In this document: positions 54,196 through 63,069 of the stretch, piece by piece | Position numbering within the stretch: position 1 is the first letter of the stretch | How the letters are laid out: the number at the start of each line of letters is the position of its first letter | Source of the DNA: SAR324 cluster bacterium | Lineage (GTDB): Bacteria; SAR324; NAC60-12 | Length of the DNA stretch: 64,000 nucleotides | Direction of reading: 5' to 3' | Assembly (NCBI GenBank): GCA_028281495.1 | Contig: JANQJU010000098.1 | Location: forward strand, 62,001 to 126,000 | Program-made: the position numbers and the translations under genes | Notes under the pieces: model-generated | The model's database searches: none | Told to the model about the DNA's origin: nothing | Seen by the model: the letters and a program-made list of their open reading frames with translations, nothing else

Positions 54196-54579
54196 TCAGA
54201 CACAAATAATACTGGCAGGGTACTGTGAAATTACAGAATCACTTGTCACTAAATGCAGGGGTTCCACGAGACTTTGAGCAACCAACATACGATCAAATGG
54301 GTCTTTATGATAATTTTCCAAATCCATTAGTTTGATGGCGTGCTCAGGTTTTATGTCCAAAATTTCAAAGCCACTGCTAGCAACCGCTTCCTGCAAATCA
54401 TAAACATCAAAATCTAGGCTCAGTTTTCCAATAGAGAGCTTGATAACGATCTCCCAAATATTAACGGCACTTGCATACACTTCGTCAGCCGATAGAACTA
54501 ACTGGCGGGCTTGATTCGGCAGGCTTTCGCTGTCTTCTAAACACCATAGTAAAATGTGCGTATCCAATAACAATCTCAT
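54196..54579 (-). CDS. PIN-domain toxin (VapC/PIN-family ribonuclease)
   Basis: The 127-aa PIN domain has LLLDTHILLWCLED (first Asp), VNIWEIVIKL (Glu), KDPFDRMLVAQSLVE (Asp) and LVTSD near the end, the acidic pocket for metal-dependent RNA cleavage. It overlaps the upstream antitoxin by 4 bp. A type II toxin-antitoxin role is the standard reading; the target RNA is unknown. Confidence 0.92.
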   Translation of the reverse strand: MRLLLDTHILLWCLEDSESLPNQARQLVLSADEVYASAVNIWEIVIKLSIGKLSLDFDVYDLQEAVASSGFEILDIKPEHAIKLMDLENYHKDPFDRMLVAQSLVEPLHLVTSDSVISQYPASIICV

Positions 54580-54818
54580 GGATTCATTCCATTAAACTCA
54601 TCGATAATGTTTTGTGGTAAAGGCGTATCAAAATCTGGGCTGACATGAATCTTTCCTTTCAATAATCCTAGCTGTCGATTCTTTCGCTTGCCCTCAATAG
54701 GAACCAGTCTCATTTTGGGTTTACCAGCTTTTGCCACAATGATTTCCTCCCCAGCAGCAACCTCTTCTGCAATACGGGATAAGTTAGTTTTTGCCTCGTG
54801 CATGTTGATTGATCTCAT
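54576..54818 (-). CDS. Phd/YefM-family antitoxin
   Basis: The 80-aa protein has the Phd/YefM N-terminal fold (MHEAKTNLSRIAEEVAAGEE, IIVAKAGKPKMRLVPIEGK), which dimerises and binds DNA. A flexible C-terminus (GKIHVSPDFDTPLPQNIIDE) should clamp the PIN toxin. ATGs at 54818 and 54803 are alternatives. Translation overlaps the toxin. An 18-bp palindrome 65 bp upstream is the likely autoregulatory operator. Confidence 0.92.
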   Translation of the reverse strand: MRSINMHEAKTNLSRIAEEVAAGEEIIVAKAGKPKMRLVPIEGKRKNRQLGLLKGKIHVSPDFDTPLPQNIIDEFNGMNP

Positions 54819-54882
54819 TTTTATCTCCTGCAGAACCAGCCTCTGAAGTTAATCGGCTTCTTACTCCTTTCTCAAGAAAAAC

Positions 54883-54900
54883 TAAACTAAGCTTAGTTTA
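54883..54900. promoter_or_regulatory. 18-bp palindromic operator upstream of the toxin-antitoxin pair
   Basis: TAAACTAAGCTTAGTTTA is a perfect inverted repeat. It overlaps the -10 side of a possible promoter (TTGCTT, 17 bp, TAAGCT on the minus strand). The position fits Phd-type autorepression. Confidence 0.65.
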
Positions 54901-54959
54901 ACTGAATGAGGCAAGCAATAGTTTTTGTAAGTCCTATAATTTTAGGACCTTAGGCTGCA

Positions 54960-55224
54960 TTGAAGCTTTTGTTTTGTGAGGACGAGCAGATCTTAAGGGA
55001 ATCTGCGCAAGATTGGCGCAACGAAACCGAGTCTTTACAAATCCCTAGTGCGACCGAAGTGGCTTTGTTACAATTGACAAGGAGAGAAAATCGGAGAGTG
55101 GATTGGAAAAATTACAACGGCTCAAGAGTTTTTGGGGATACCTGTCACTCCCAAATCAGAATTAAGAAAATTATCCATGAATGAGCTGAAAGCAATGTAT
55201 GAGGAGTTGAAGTTTGATAAATGA
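54960..55224 (+). pseudogene. Frameshifted relic of an unrecognised protein
   Basis: A first frame reads FCEDEQILRESAQDW and ETESLQIPSATEVALLQL and ends in garbage after about 55080. The next frame then reads QGEKIGEWIGKITTAQEFLG, IPVTPKSELRKL and SMNELKAMYEELKFDK to a TGA at 55222-55224. Joining them by one frameshift gives a continuous helical C-terminus like those of Rpn/DUF4351-type accessory proteins. The N-terminus is missing and no intact frame exists. Confidence 0.6.
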
Positions 55225-55252
55225 TCCGCGTCTTCTTTTTAAGGACTGGAAT

Positions 55253-56002
55253 TTACTGTTCCAGCCTGCCGACGCGAAGAAACAAAGGCATTTTTATTTC
55301 ACGCCGGTGGGATTCTCCCCATAAGGTTTGGAGAGGGGCATGGAGTGCTGCGAGGATATCATGCTGAGTGGCTTGGCGATACAGCCGTAAGGCCGACCAG
55401 GTTCCCAGATAATGGAGGAATTCATCCAAGGACCAATTGCAGGAAATGAACAAGGCAGGAGGTTCGATTTCCTGGAAGGGAAAGGGCACATCCACATAAC
55501 CGTTCCACAGAAGTTTGGTTTCCGGTGGCCAGTAGGGCAAGATGGGATCCAATCCTTGTTTCTGGAGGAGGTCGTCGATCTCCTCAGTGATGCTCATTGC
55601 AAACGCATAGCCCCAGATTGCAAGCACCCCCTTCGGTTTCAGGAGGCGCTGGACGAGTGGATAAAACGTGTCCAAGTCGAACCAGTGTAAGGCCTGAGCC
55701 ACTGCCACCAAATCAAAAGACTGCGCCACGAAATTCGCCGTTTCAGCCGATTGCACGGAATAGTGAACTTTCGGATGAGCAAATGCATGTTCAAGCTGTT
55801 CACTGCTGGCATCGGTGGCTTGGACGACCTCAAAGTACTTTGCTAAACTCACCGCCGCTTGCCCGGAACCGGTCGCACAATCCCAAGCCTGTTGATGCTC
55901 TTGGCACAGGGATGCCAAGTATTGAAACAACTCGGGTGGATAGGAAGGACGCGCTTGAGCGTACAACGAAGCTTTGTCGGAAAAGTAGTCTTTAAAACTC
56001 AT
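55253..56002 (-). CDS. Class I SAM-dependent methyltransferase (Methyltransf_11 type)
   Basis: Starting at ATG 56002 (MSFKDYFSDKASLYAQARPS), the 249-aa protein has motif I WDCATGSGQAAVSLAKYF, motif II VVQATDASSEQLEHA and motif IV-like FDLVAVAQALHWFDL. This resembles a group of small methyltransferases annotated for trans-aconitate or unknown small molecules (the ARPSYP start is shared). Post-core sequence has Trp-rich helices. Substrate unknown. It is isolated between two relic or repeat regions. Confidence 0.88.
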   Translation of the reverse strand: MSFKDYFSDKASLYAQARPSYPPELFQYLASLCQEHQQAWDCATGSGQAAVSLAKYFEVVQATDASSEQLEHAFAHPKVHYSVQSAETANFVAQSFDLVAVAQALHWFDLDTFYPLVQRLLKPKGVLAIWGYAFAMSITEEIDDLLQKQGLDPILPYWPPETKLLWNGYVDVPFPFQEIEPPALFISCNWSLDEFLHYLGTWSALRLYRQATQHDILAALHAPLQTLWGESHRREIKMPLFLRVGRLEQ

Positions 56003-56047
56003 AGATAGTCTCACACAGATGATTTTCAACAAAATAGCTTAACTTGC

Positions 56048-56138
56048 CCCCGGAGATCCCAAATTCAGCACAAAAGCTCCAATTTCCCCGAAGATTCCAA
56101 ATTCAGCACAAAAGCTCCAATTCCCCCGAAGATCCCTA
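56048..56138. repeat. 38-bp tandem repeat
   Basis: Two nearly identical 38-bp units (56048-56085, 56086-56123; core AAATTCAGCACAAAAGCTCC) are followed by a degenerate partial third. It fills the gap between the methyltransferase and DUF3179 genes. Confidence 0.9.
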
Positions 56139-56170
56139 CTTCAACCAGAGGTCTCTATAGCCACCAATGA

Positions 56171-57316
56171 TCATAGTTTCAAGAAGGTAGAATCGGGATG
56201 GAACGCGAGCCATGCGAATGCGAAGTGGATGCCGTAGTGGACGGGGTCGAGGGAACCTTTCATTTCGGAACCCTGATAGCCTTGTCCTAAGGCGTTCCAT
56301 TCGAGTTGGTCGGTGGTGTCGAGCAATTTGTTATTTTTCCAAACGAACTCCAGGCGTTTGCTACCCGGTCGGTTTTGGAAGATCGTCACATGATCCACAA
56401 TAGTGGATTGAGCGATACTGGCTCCATCCAAGGCCGAATTGGCAGGCGTCATGTTGAAGATGATGATTTCTGAATCATCGTCTAATTCCACAGAAGCCCA
56501 TTTCTTTTCCAGAAGTTCGCTGAGGGGAAGGGTGTAGAATTGATCTTTCCATTCAATACCAATCACCCGTGCCAGTGCGGGAAGGCGGTCATCCACCTCG
56601 CCCCGGAACAAGAAGGGATAGGCCATTTCATAACCCACATAAGGATTTTGACCATAAGGACGATCAAAACCCGTACGCTGTGCCAACACCTTGCCTTGAG
56701 GACTGATTTTTTTGAAGGCTCCAAACGAAATGGAAGGCGATGGCATCATTTTCAATTGGGTGCCGGTGGCGTCTCCCACAATGGCTTTTCCAGTAAGTTG
56801 TTGCCACCAGGATTCCGTGGTGTGATCCCACATGACCATATCACTGTTACGCAATTTCCCGCTCACTCCAAAAATGTGGTTTTGTCCCTCAAAATGGGTG
56901 TCATAAATGATGGCGCTGTTGCACAAGGGGCAAAAGGTGACAATGAACGATTTGTCATCTTTCGTGTCATTGACAATTTCATGCCAGATCAACACCCGAT
57001 AAGGATAAGCGCGGCTATCGGCCCCATCTTGAAACACGATCACGGGTTCAGAATCGGGCAGCCATGCGGAAGCTTGTTTCACACTCACAAATTTCGGACT
57101 GTAGATGGGGGGAATGCCATCACGAGGAGGACCTCCAGAAAGGATTTCATCGAAAGGCACCTCGGTTTTGGCAAAATTCGTTTTGACCCATCCTTCCGTT
57201 TTCCAACGGATCACCTCCTTGGCATCGGGTTGTCCGTCGGATGTAGTCTCTTGTGCTCCAACGAGGGCAGGCATGAGGAAAAGGCAAATCATGAGTACTA
57301 TCCATCGTATTTTCAT
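56171..57316 (-). CDS. Secreted DUF3179 protein
   Basis: Start 57316 gives a signal peptide (MKIRWIVLMICLFLMPALVGA). The 381-aa protein has the DUF3179 hallmarks DGIPPIYSPKFVSVKQA, EPVIVFQDGADSRAYPYRVLIWHEIVND, FIVTFCPLCNSAIIYD with the conserved Cys pair, GVSGKLRNSDMVMWDHTTESWWQQLTGKA and RPYGQNPYVGYE. The CPLC motif may bind metal or heme-like cofactors, but the family function is unknown. The longer frame to 57379 lacks a signal peptide start and is rejected. It is divergent from sucA. Confidence 0.9.
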   Translation of the reverse strand: MKIRWIVLMICLFLMPALVGAQETTSDGQPDAKEVIRWKTEGWVKTNFAKTEVPFDEILSGGPPRDGIPPIYSPKFVSVKQASAWLPDSEPVIVFQDGADSRAYPYRVLIWHEIVNDTKDDKSFIVTFCPLCNSAIIYDTHFEGQNHIFGVSGKLRNSDMVMWDHTTESWWQQLTGKAIVGDATGTQLKMMPSPSISFGAFKKISPQGKVLAQRTGFDRPYGQNPYVGYEMAYPFLFRGEVDDRLPALARVIGIEWKDQFYTLPLSELLEKKWASVELDDDSEIIIFNMTPANSALDGASIAQSTIVDHVTIFQNRPGSKRLEFVWKNNKLLDTTDQLEWNALGQGYQGSEMKGSLDPVHYGIHFAFAWLAFHPDSTFLKL

Positions 57317-57431
57317 TGGGTTCCTTTGCGTTGAATCAGTTTGTGAAGGGCCTGTTTTGCTAGTGTAAGAACATCTCACGAATTATTACAAGATGGCGTT
57401 TCGGTCCGAGTTTTTCTTACAGGAAAACTAT

Positions 57432-57459
57432 TTGCTTTCACGAATGAGATTGCTATAAA
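57432..57459 (+). promoter_or_regulatory. Probable promoter of sucA-sucB-lpd
   Basis: TTGCTT (57432-57437), 16 bp, then TATAAA (57454-57459). Transcription would start near 57466, about 80 bp upstream of the sucA ATG. Both boxes are good but not perfect. Confidence 0.55.
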
Positions 57460-57544
57460 CAACTCAGTTTGGCCGAAAGATCGAGGCCTTGTTTTTCTTA
57501 CTGTCGTGGGGCTTTCAACAATCTATTTGAGGCATGGAGAGACC

Positions 57545-60262
57545 ATGGAAACTTACTCTTACTTGAGTAACGCAGATGGGGCTGCGCTGGAAGATTTATA
57601 CCTTCAATATCAATCCGACCCCGAATCGGTTGATACCAGTTGGCAACGGTTTTTTGAAGGGTTTGAATTCGCTCGTGCCAATTACGGTGACGAACCCATT
57701 GAAGTGCCGGATGAATTCAAAAAAGAAGTCGCGGTGATCAACCTCATCGGTGCGCACCGCCAACGAGGACACCTGTATTCTAGGACGAACCCGATCCGTC
57801 AGCGTCGTGTTCACGAAGCACCAATCACGATTGACAATTTCGGACTCGAAGAGAGTGACTTGGATGTGGTGTTTCAAGCCGGGATGCGTATTGGTTTGGA
57901 AAACGCCACCTTGCGAGAAATCATAGAGCATCTGAAAGTCACTTATTGCCGTACCATTGGCGTGGAATATGTGCACATGCGTCCACGAGAAGCAGTCAGT
58001 TGGTTGCAGAAGAAGATGGAGGCTTGTCGCAATACACCAGAGTTCACACATGACCAAAAACGCCACATTTTGCATAAGTTGAATCAGGCGGTCACGTTTG
58101 AAAATTTTCTGCACACCAAGTTTGTAGGGCAAAAACGTTTTTCGCTAGAGGGGGCGGAAAGCATCATTCCTGCCTTAGATGCGATTGTGGAAGCTGGGGC
58201 CGATCTCGGTATCGAAGAATTTGTGATCGGTATGGCTCATCGGGGGCGTCTGAATGTCTTAGCGAACATTTTAGACAAAACCTATGACAGCATCTTTACC
58301 GAGTTCGAGGGCAAAGCTTATGAAGATTCTGTGTTTGAAGGCGATGTGAAATACCACCTCGGCTTTTCCAGCGATAAGATCACGTCCCATGGCAAGAAAG
58401 TCCATTTGAGTCTGACACCCAATCCTTCCCACCTCGAAGCTGTCAATCCGGTTGTGGAAGGGATCGTTCGAGCCAAAATCGATTTCCGATATGGCGGGGA
58501 TGCCAAAAAGATCGCGCCGATCCTCATTCATGGTGATGCGGCGATTGCCGGACAAGGGATCAACTACGAAGTGCTTCAGATGTCCACGCTGCCTGGATAC
58601 AAAACAGGAGGGAGCATTCATGTGGTGTTGAACAACCAAATTGGCTTCACTACCAACTATTTGGACGGTCGGTCGAGCACCTATTGTACGGACTTGGCCA
58701 AAGTCACGCTGTCTCCCGTTTTCCATGTCAATGGAGATGATCCGGAAGCCGTGACCTACGTCATCCAGTTGGCTTTGGAATATCGCCAGCAGTTCCATAA
58801 AGATGTGTTCATCGACATTGTGTGTTACCGCAAATATGGTCACAACGAAGGCGATGAACCTCGGTTCACCCAGCCTATCCTGTACAGCATCATTGCCAAA
58901 CACCTCAATCCCCGCGAAATTTATGCAAGGCAGTTGGCGGAATCTGGGAGTATCACCAAAGCTGAATCCAAAGAGTTGGAACAAGAATTCAAAGACATGC
59001 TGCAAGGCCGTTTGGAAGAAGCGAAACGCAGAGAAGCGGCAGAAGTGACTTCTTTCTTGGAAGGCGATTGGAAAGGCATTCGCCTTTCAGAACGAGAAGA
59101 TTTTGCATACTCCCCCGCCACTGGTGTGAAACGGGAAGACCTGATGGACATTGTGGAAAAAATCACAGCCATCCCACAAGACAAGAAGTTCTTTCCCAAG
59201 CTTGCCAAACTGTTCGACTCCCGCCGTAAAATCGTGGCAGAAGAAGGCAAAGTCGATTGGGCCATGGGCGAACTCCTGGCTTATGGCAGCATGTTGAAGG
59301 AAGAGCACCCGGTGCGTATCAGCGGACAAGATGTGGGGCGTGGTACTTTTTCTCATCGTCATGCGGTGGTCAAGCTTCCCGATTCGGAAGAAATTTATAT
59401 TCCCTTGGATCATGTCAGCGAGACGGAAGGCCTGTTCACTATCTACAACTCACTACTTTCCGAATACGCCGTACTGGGTTTCGATTATGGTTATTCCTTG
59501 GCGCAGCCTTCCGCCTTTGTGATGTGGGAAGCCCAATTTGGTGATTTTGCCAATGGCGCCCAGATCATTATTGACCAATTCATTTCTGGGGGTGAAACCA
59601 AATGGCAGCGGATGTCGGGGTTGGTGCTGTCTTTGCCCCACGGGTATGAAGGCCAAGGCCCTGAACACTCTTCGGCCCGCTTGGAACGATTTTTAGAACT
59701 GTGTGCAGAAGACAACATCCAAGTGACCAATTGCACAACACCTGCTAGCTTGTTCCATCTGTTCCGTCGCCAATTGGCCCGAGATTTCCGCAAACCATTG
59801 ATCCAGATGAGCCCTAAAAGTCTGTTGCGTCATCCCTTGTGTGTGAGCCCCGTTGAAGATTTGCTGGGGGAGAATCGATTCCACGAGGTGTTGGATGATG
59901 ATTATGTCGATCCTTCTAAAGTGACGCGAGTGTTGATGTGCAGTGGCAAGATGTACTTTGAATTGCTCGACTATCAGCAGAAGAATGAACGTCGGGATGT
60001 GGCGATTGTCCGTTATGAGCAGCTTTATCCCTTTCCTCGTTGGAGGGTCGATAAAATTGTCGAAAAATACAAAGACGCCCAATACTACTGGGTACAAGAA
60101 GAGCCTGCCAATATGGGCGCTTGGGCATTCATGCTGCGTAAGTTCCGTTATAAACCGTTGGAAGGCATTTCCCGCAAAGCGAGCGCATCGACCGCCACCG
60201 GGTTTGCCAAGTTGCATCAACAGCAACAAAAGAAACTGATTGAACGAGCTTTTGCTGATTAA
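57545..60262 (+). CDS. sucA: 2-Oxoglutarate dehydrogenase E1 component
   Basis: ATG 57545 follows a GGAGA site and gives the typical N-terminus (METYSYLSNADGAALEDLYL, DTSWQRFFEGF), 905 aa. TPP and catalytic elements include GMAHRGRLNVLANIL, HGDAAIAGQGINYE, NNQIGFTT and the C-terminal pyrimidine domain (SGQDVGRGTFSHRHAVV, LPHGYEGQGPEHSSARLERF). It decarboxylates 2-oxoglutarate in the TCA cycle and transfers succinyl to E2. It is followed by sucB after 26 bp and lpd after a further 34 bp, a full complex operon. sdh or sucCD genes are not in the window. Confidence 0.97.
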   Translation: METYSYLSNADGAALEDLYLQYQSDPESVDTSWQRFFEGFEFARANYGDEPIEVPDEFKKEVAVINLIGAHRQRGHLYSRTNPIRQRRVHEAPITIDNFGLEESDLDVVFQAGMRIGLENATLREIIEHLKVTYCRTIGVEYVHMRPREAVSWLQKKMEACRNTPEFTHDQKRHILHKLNQAVTFENFLHTKFVGQKRFSLEGAESIIPALDAIVEAGADLGIEEFVIGMAHRGRLNVLANILDKTYDSIFTEFEGKAYEDSVFEGDVKYHLGFSSDKITSHGKKVHLSLTPNPSHLEAVNPVVEGIVRAKIDFRYGGDAKKIAPILIHGDAAIAGQGINYEVLQMSTLPGYKTGGSIHVVLNNQIGFTTNYLDGRSSTYCTDLAKVTLSPVFHVNGDDPEAVTYVIQLALEYRQQFHKDVFIDIVCYRKYGHNEGDEPRFTQPILYSIIAKHLNPREIYARQLAESGSITKAESKELEQEFKDMLQGRLEEAKRREAAEVTSFLEGDWKGIRLSEREDFAYSPATGVKREDLMDIVEKITAIPQDKKFFPKLAKLFDSRRKIVAEEGKVDWAMGELLAYGSMLKEEHPVRISGQDVGRGTFSHRHAVVKLPDSEEIYIPLDHVSETEGLFTIYNSLLSEYAVLGFDYGYSLAQPSAFVMWEAQFGDFANGAQIIIDQFISGGETKWQRMSGLVLSLPHGYEGQGPEHSSARLERFLELCAEDNIQVTNCTTPASLFHLFRRQLARDFRKPLIQMSPKSLLRHPLCVSPVEDLLGENRFHEVLDDDYVDPSKVTRVLMCSGKMYFELLDYQQKNERRDVAIVRYEQLYPFPRWRVDKIVEKYKDAQYYWVQEEPANMGAWAFMLRKFRYKPLEGISRKASASTATGFAKLHQQQQKKLIERAFAD

Positions 60263-60288
60263 CGTTAACCCTTAATGCAGATGGTCTT

Positions 60289-61542
60289 ATGAGTGTTGAA
60301 GTGAAAATTCCCAGTCCGGGGGAATCGATTACCGAAGTACAGATTGCAACTTGGATGAAAGAAGATGGGGACTTCGTGGAAAAAGACGAAGCCCTTTGTG
60401 AAGTGGAAACTGACAAAGCCACCCTCCCTATTTACGCAGAAGCTTCCGGCGTGTTGAAAATTTTGATCCCCGAAGGCGAGGAAGCCAAAGTGGGTGATGT
60501 GGCCTGCTCCATCGATACCAGCGCCGCTCCAGCTGCCAAAGCCGAGGGGGCTGCGGAGAGTGCGCCAGCCGCCGAAGCCGCACCAGCCGCTGCTGCAGCG
60601 AGTGACGCTACTTCGCATGCCGCAGGCGTTCCTTCTCCTGCGGCTGCCAAGATCATGGCAGAAAAAGGAATTGCAGCCGGGGAAGTCAGTGGTACCGGCA
60701 AAGGAGGGCGTGTGACCAAAGGCGATGTGTTAGAACACACTCCCAAACCGGCAGCCGCTCCCGCTCCTGCCAAAGCTGCCAAAGAAGCTCCTGCCAAAGC
60801 CGCTCCGGCTCCCGCCCCAGCAGTCCCGAGTGGGGGGGCATCCCGTGAGGTACGGCAAGAAAAGATGTCACGCATCCGTAAAAAAATTGCGGAACGTTTG
60901 GTTTCGGTGAAAAACGAAACGGCCATGCTCACCACATTCAACGAGGTGGATATGGGTGCAGTTATGGAATTGCGCAGTCAATACAAAGATAAATTCCTTA
61001 AGAAGCACAATGTGAAGTTGGGTTTCATGTCCTTTTTCACCAAAGCCTGTGCACAAGCTTTGATGGAATTCCCAGCGGTCAATGGGATGATAGAGGAAGA
61101 TCAAATTGTCTATCACGATTATGTGGATATGGGGATTGCGGTGAGCGCACCTCGTGGTTTGGTGGTTCCGGTGATTCGCAATGCAGAAGCATTGACTTTG
61201 GCCCAAATCGAATCGGAAATTGTCCGCTTGGCCACCAAGGCCCGGGACAACAAATTGACGATTGATGAAATGTCAGGAGGCACCTTTTCCATCACCAATG
61301 GTGGAATCTTTGGGTCGATGTTGTCCACTCCCATCATCAATCCGCCACAAAGTGCGATTTTGGGGATGCACAATATTGTTGAACGCCCGATTGCAGTGAA
61401 GGGACAAGTGGTGGTTCGTCCGGTGATGTATTTGGCCTTGTCTTATGACCATCGCATCATTGATGGCCGGGAATCGGTGAGTTTTTTGTACCGCGTTAAA
61501 GAATACTTGGAAGAACCGGCACGGCTCTTACTGGAAGTGTAA
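60289..61542 (+). CDS. sucB: Dihydrolipoyl succinyltransferase (E2 of 2-oxoglutarate dehydrogenase)
   Basis: The 417-aa protein has one lipoyl domain (residues 1-75, lipoyl Lys in EVETDKATLPI), an Ala/Pro-rich linker, a peripheral-subunit-binding domain (PSPAAAKIMAEKGIAAGEVS), a second Ala/Pro linker and the catalytic domain ending in YDHRIIDGRESVSFL with active-site His and Asp. Ala-rich linkers create a long Ala/Ser shadow ORF on the other strand that is not a gene. It acts in the same complex as its neighbours. Confidence 0.97.
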   Translation: MSVEVKIPSPGESITEVQIATWMKEDGDFVEKDEALCEVETDKATLPIYAEASGVLKILIPEGEEAKVGDVACSIDTSAAPAAKAEGAAESAPAAEAAPAAAAASDATSHAAGVPSPAAAKIMAEKGIAAGEVSGTGKGGRVTKGDVLEHTPKPAAAPAPAKAAKEAPAKAAPAPAPAVPSGGASREVRQEKMSRIRKKIAERLVSVKNETAMLTTFNEVDMGAVMELRSQYKDKFLKKHNVKLGFMSFFTKACAQALMEFPAVNGMIEEDQIVYHDYVDMGIAVSAPRGLVVPVIRNAEALTLAQIESEIVRLATKARDNKLTIDEMSGGTFSITNGGIFGSMLSTPIINPPQSAILGMHNIVERPIAVKGQVVVRPVMYLALSYDHRIIDGRESVSFLYRVKEYLEEPARLLLEV

Positions 61543-61576
61543 TCTCTTGGAATCGTTATGAAAAAAAGGAGTCGTT

Positions 61577-62974
61577 ATGAAATATGATGTCACTGTTATT
61601 GGTTCGGGTCCGGGAGGTTATGTGGCGGCCATCCGTTGTGCTCAGTTGGGCATGAAAACCGCAATTGTGGAACGCTACAATACCTTGGGAGGGACCTGCT
61701 TGAATGTGGGTTGCATTCCTTCTAAAGCCTTACTCGATTCTTCCGAGCACTACCATTTGGCCAAACACAGCTTTGATAAACATGGCATCAAAGCGGACAA
61801 TGTTGCTGTGGATTGGCCGCAAATGCTGAAACGCAAAAATGAAGTGGTTTCCCAAACTTGCGATGGGATTGTCTATCTGATGAAGAAGAATAAGATCGAC
61901 ACCTATTATGGACACGGTTCATTCGTGAATGCCAACACGATCCAAGTGGCCAAAGACGATGGCTCCACGGAAACGATTGAAACGGCAAAAACGATCATTG
62001 CGACCGGTTCCAAACCATCCTCGATCCCGGGAGTGGAGATTGATAAGCAACGCATCATCACCTCCACCGAAGCGCTTCAATTGCCAGAAATTCCCAAAAC
62101 CATGATTGTGATTGGAGGAGGGGTCATTGGCTTGGAACTTGGACAGGTCTATGCCCGGCTGGGCACCAAGGTTCAGGTGGTGGAATACATGGATGCCATC
62201 ATTCCTGTGATGGACCGCGCCCTGGGTAAAGAATTGCAACGCGTGCTGAAGAAACTGGGCATGGAATTTTACCTCAAACATGCCGTTCAGAAAGCCGAGG
62301 TGCAGGACAATCAAGTGGTGGTCACGGCAAAAGACAAAAAGGATCAAGAAGTCACTTTCACTGGAGAGTATTGCTTGGTTTCTGTTGGCCGACGTCCTTA
62401 CACCGATAAGCTCGGGTTAGAAAATTTAGGCATCGAAACCGACCGGGGCCGCATCCCAGTCAATGACCATCTAGAGACACCCGTTCCAGGGGTGTTTGCG
62501 ATTGGAGATGTGATTCGTGGAGCCATGCTAGCCCATAAATCCGAAGAAGAAGGGGTCTATGTGGCGGAATACTTGGCTGGACAAAAGCCCCACATCAATT
62601 ATCGGGCGATTCCCAATGTGGTGTACACTTGGCCGGAAGTGGCAGGTGTGGGTTATAGTGAGGAAGAACTCAAACAAGAAGGGCGTGCCTATAAGACGGG
62701 TTCATTTCCTTTCAAAGCGTTGGGGCGTGCGCGTGCTGCTGATGAAACCGATGGTTTTGTCAAAGTCCTTGCTGACAAACAGACCGATGAAATTTTAGGA
62801 GTGCATATGGTCGGTGCTCGAATTGCTGATCTCATCTCCGAAGCGGTGGTGGCCTTGGAATATCGAGCCAGCGCCGAAGACATTGCCCGCATCTCTCATG
62901 CGCATCCTACCTTCACCGAAGCCATGAAAGAGGCTTGTCTTGCTGCGACGGACAAACGTCCGCTTCATCTCTAA
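61577..62974 (+). CDS. lpd: Dihydrolipoamide dehydrogenase (E3)
   Basis: The 465-aa flavoprotein disulfide reductase has an FAD-binding GSGPGGYVAAIRCAQLG, redox-active disulfide GGTCLNVGCIPSKALL, NAD-binding VIGGGVIGLELGQVYARLG and the C-terminal dimer motif with catalytic His (SHAHPTFTEAM). It follows an AAAGGAG site. It reoxidises lipoyl groups for the 2-oxoglutarate complex and possibly others. Confidence 0.97.
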   Translation: MKYDVTVIGSGPGGYVAAIRCAQLGMKTAIVERYNTLGGTCLNVGCIPSKALLDSSEHYHLAKHSFDKHGIKADNVAVDWPQMLKRKNEVVSQTCDGIVYLMKKNKIDTYYGHGSFVNANTIQVAKDDGSTETIETAKTIIATGSKPSSIPGVEIDKQRIITSTEALQLPEIPKTMIVIGGGVIGLELGQVYARLGTKVQVVEYMDAIIPVMDRALGKELQRVLKKLGMEFYLKHAVQKAEVQDNQVVVTAKDKKDQEVTFTGEYCLVSVGRRPYTDKLGLENLGIETDRGRIPVNDHLETPVPGVFAIGDVIRGAMLAHKSEEEGVYVAEYLAGQKPHINYRAIPNVVYTWPEVAGVGYSEEELKQEGRAYKTGSFPFKALGRARAADETDGFVKVLADKQTDEILGVHMVGARIADLISEAVVALEYRASAEDIARISHAHPTFTEAMKEACLAATDKRPLHL

Positions 62975-62984
62975 AACGAGCATT

Positions 62985-63029
62985 GGCATCACGAGTCAAT
63001 CTACGGTTTTGTGATAGACACGTGATGCC
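62985..63029. other. 9-bp inverted repeat after lpd
   Basis: GGCATCACG (62985-62993) and CGTGATGCC (63021-63029) are perfect complements with a 27-nt loop. It lies 10 bp after the lpd stop, between convergent genes. It is not followed by a T-tract. Confidence 0.5.
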
Positions 63030-63043
63030 CTTGGATCGTCGCT

Positions 63044-63068
63044 GGAATCGAAAGTTGCTTTCGGTTCC
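63044..63068. terminator. 11-bp hairpin at the GST stop codon
   Basis: GGAATCGAAAG pairs with CTTTCGGTTCC (one G-T wobble) around a 3-nt loop, adjacent to the stop of the convergent GST gene. The stem is stable, but no T-tract follows on either strand. Confidence 0.45.
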
Positions 63069-63069
63069 A

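Noticed and set aside
60432..60941. 169-aa Ala-rich ORF on the minus strand
   Set aside because: It is the antisense shadow of the Ala/Pro-rich sucB linkers.
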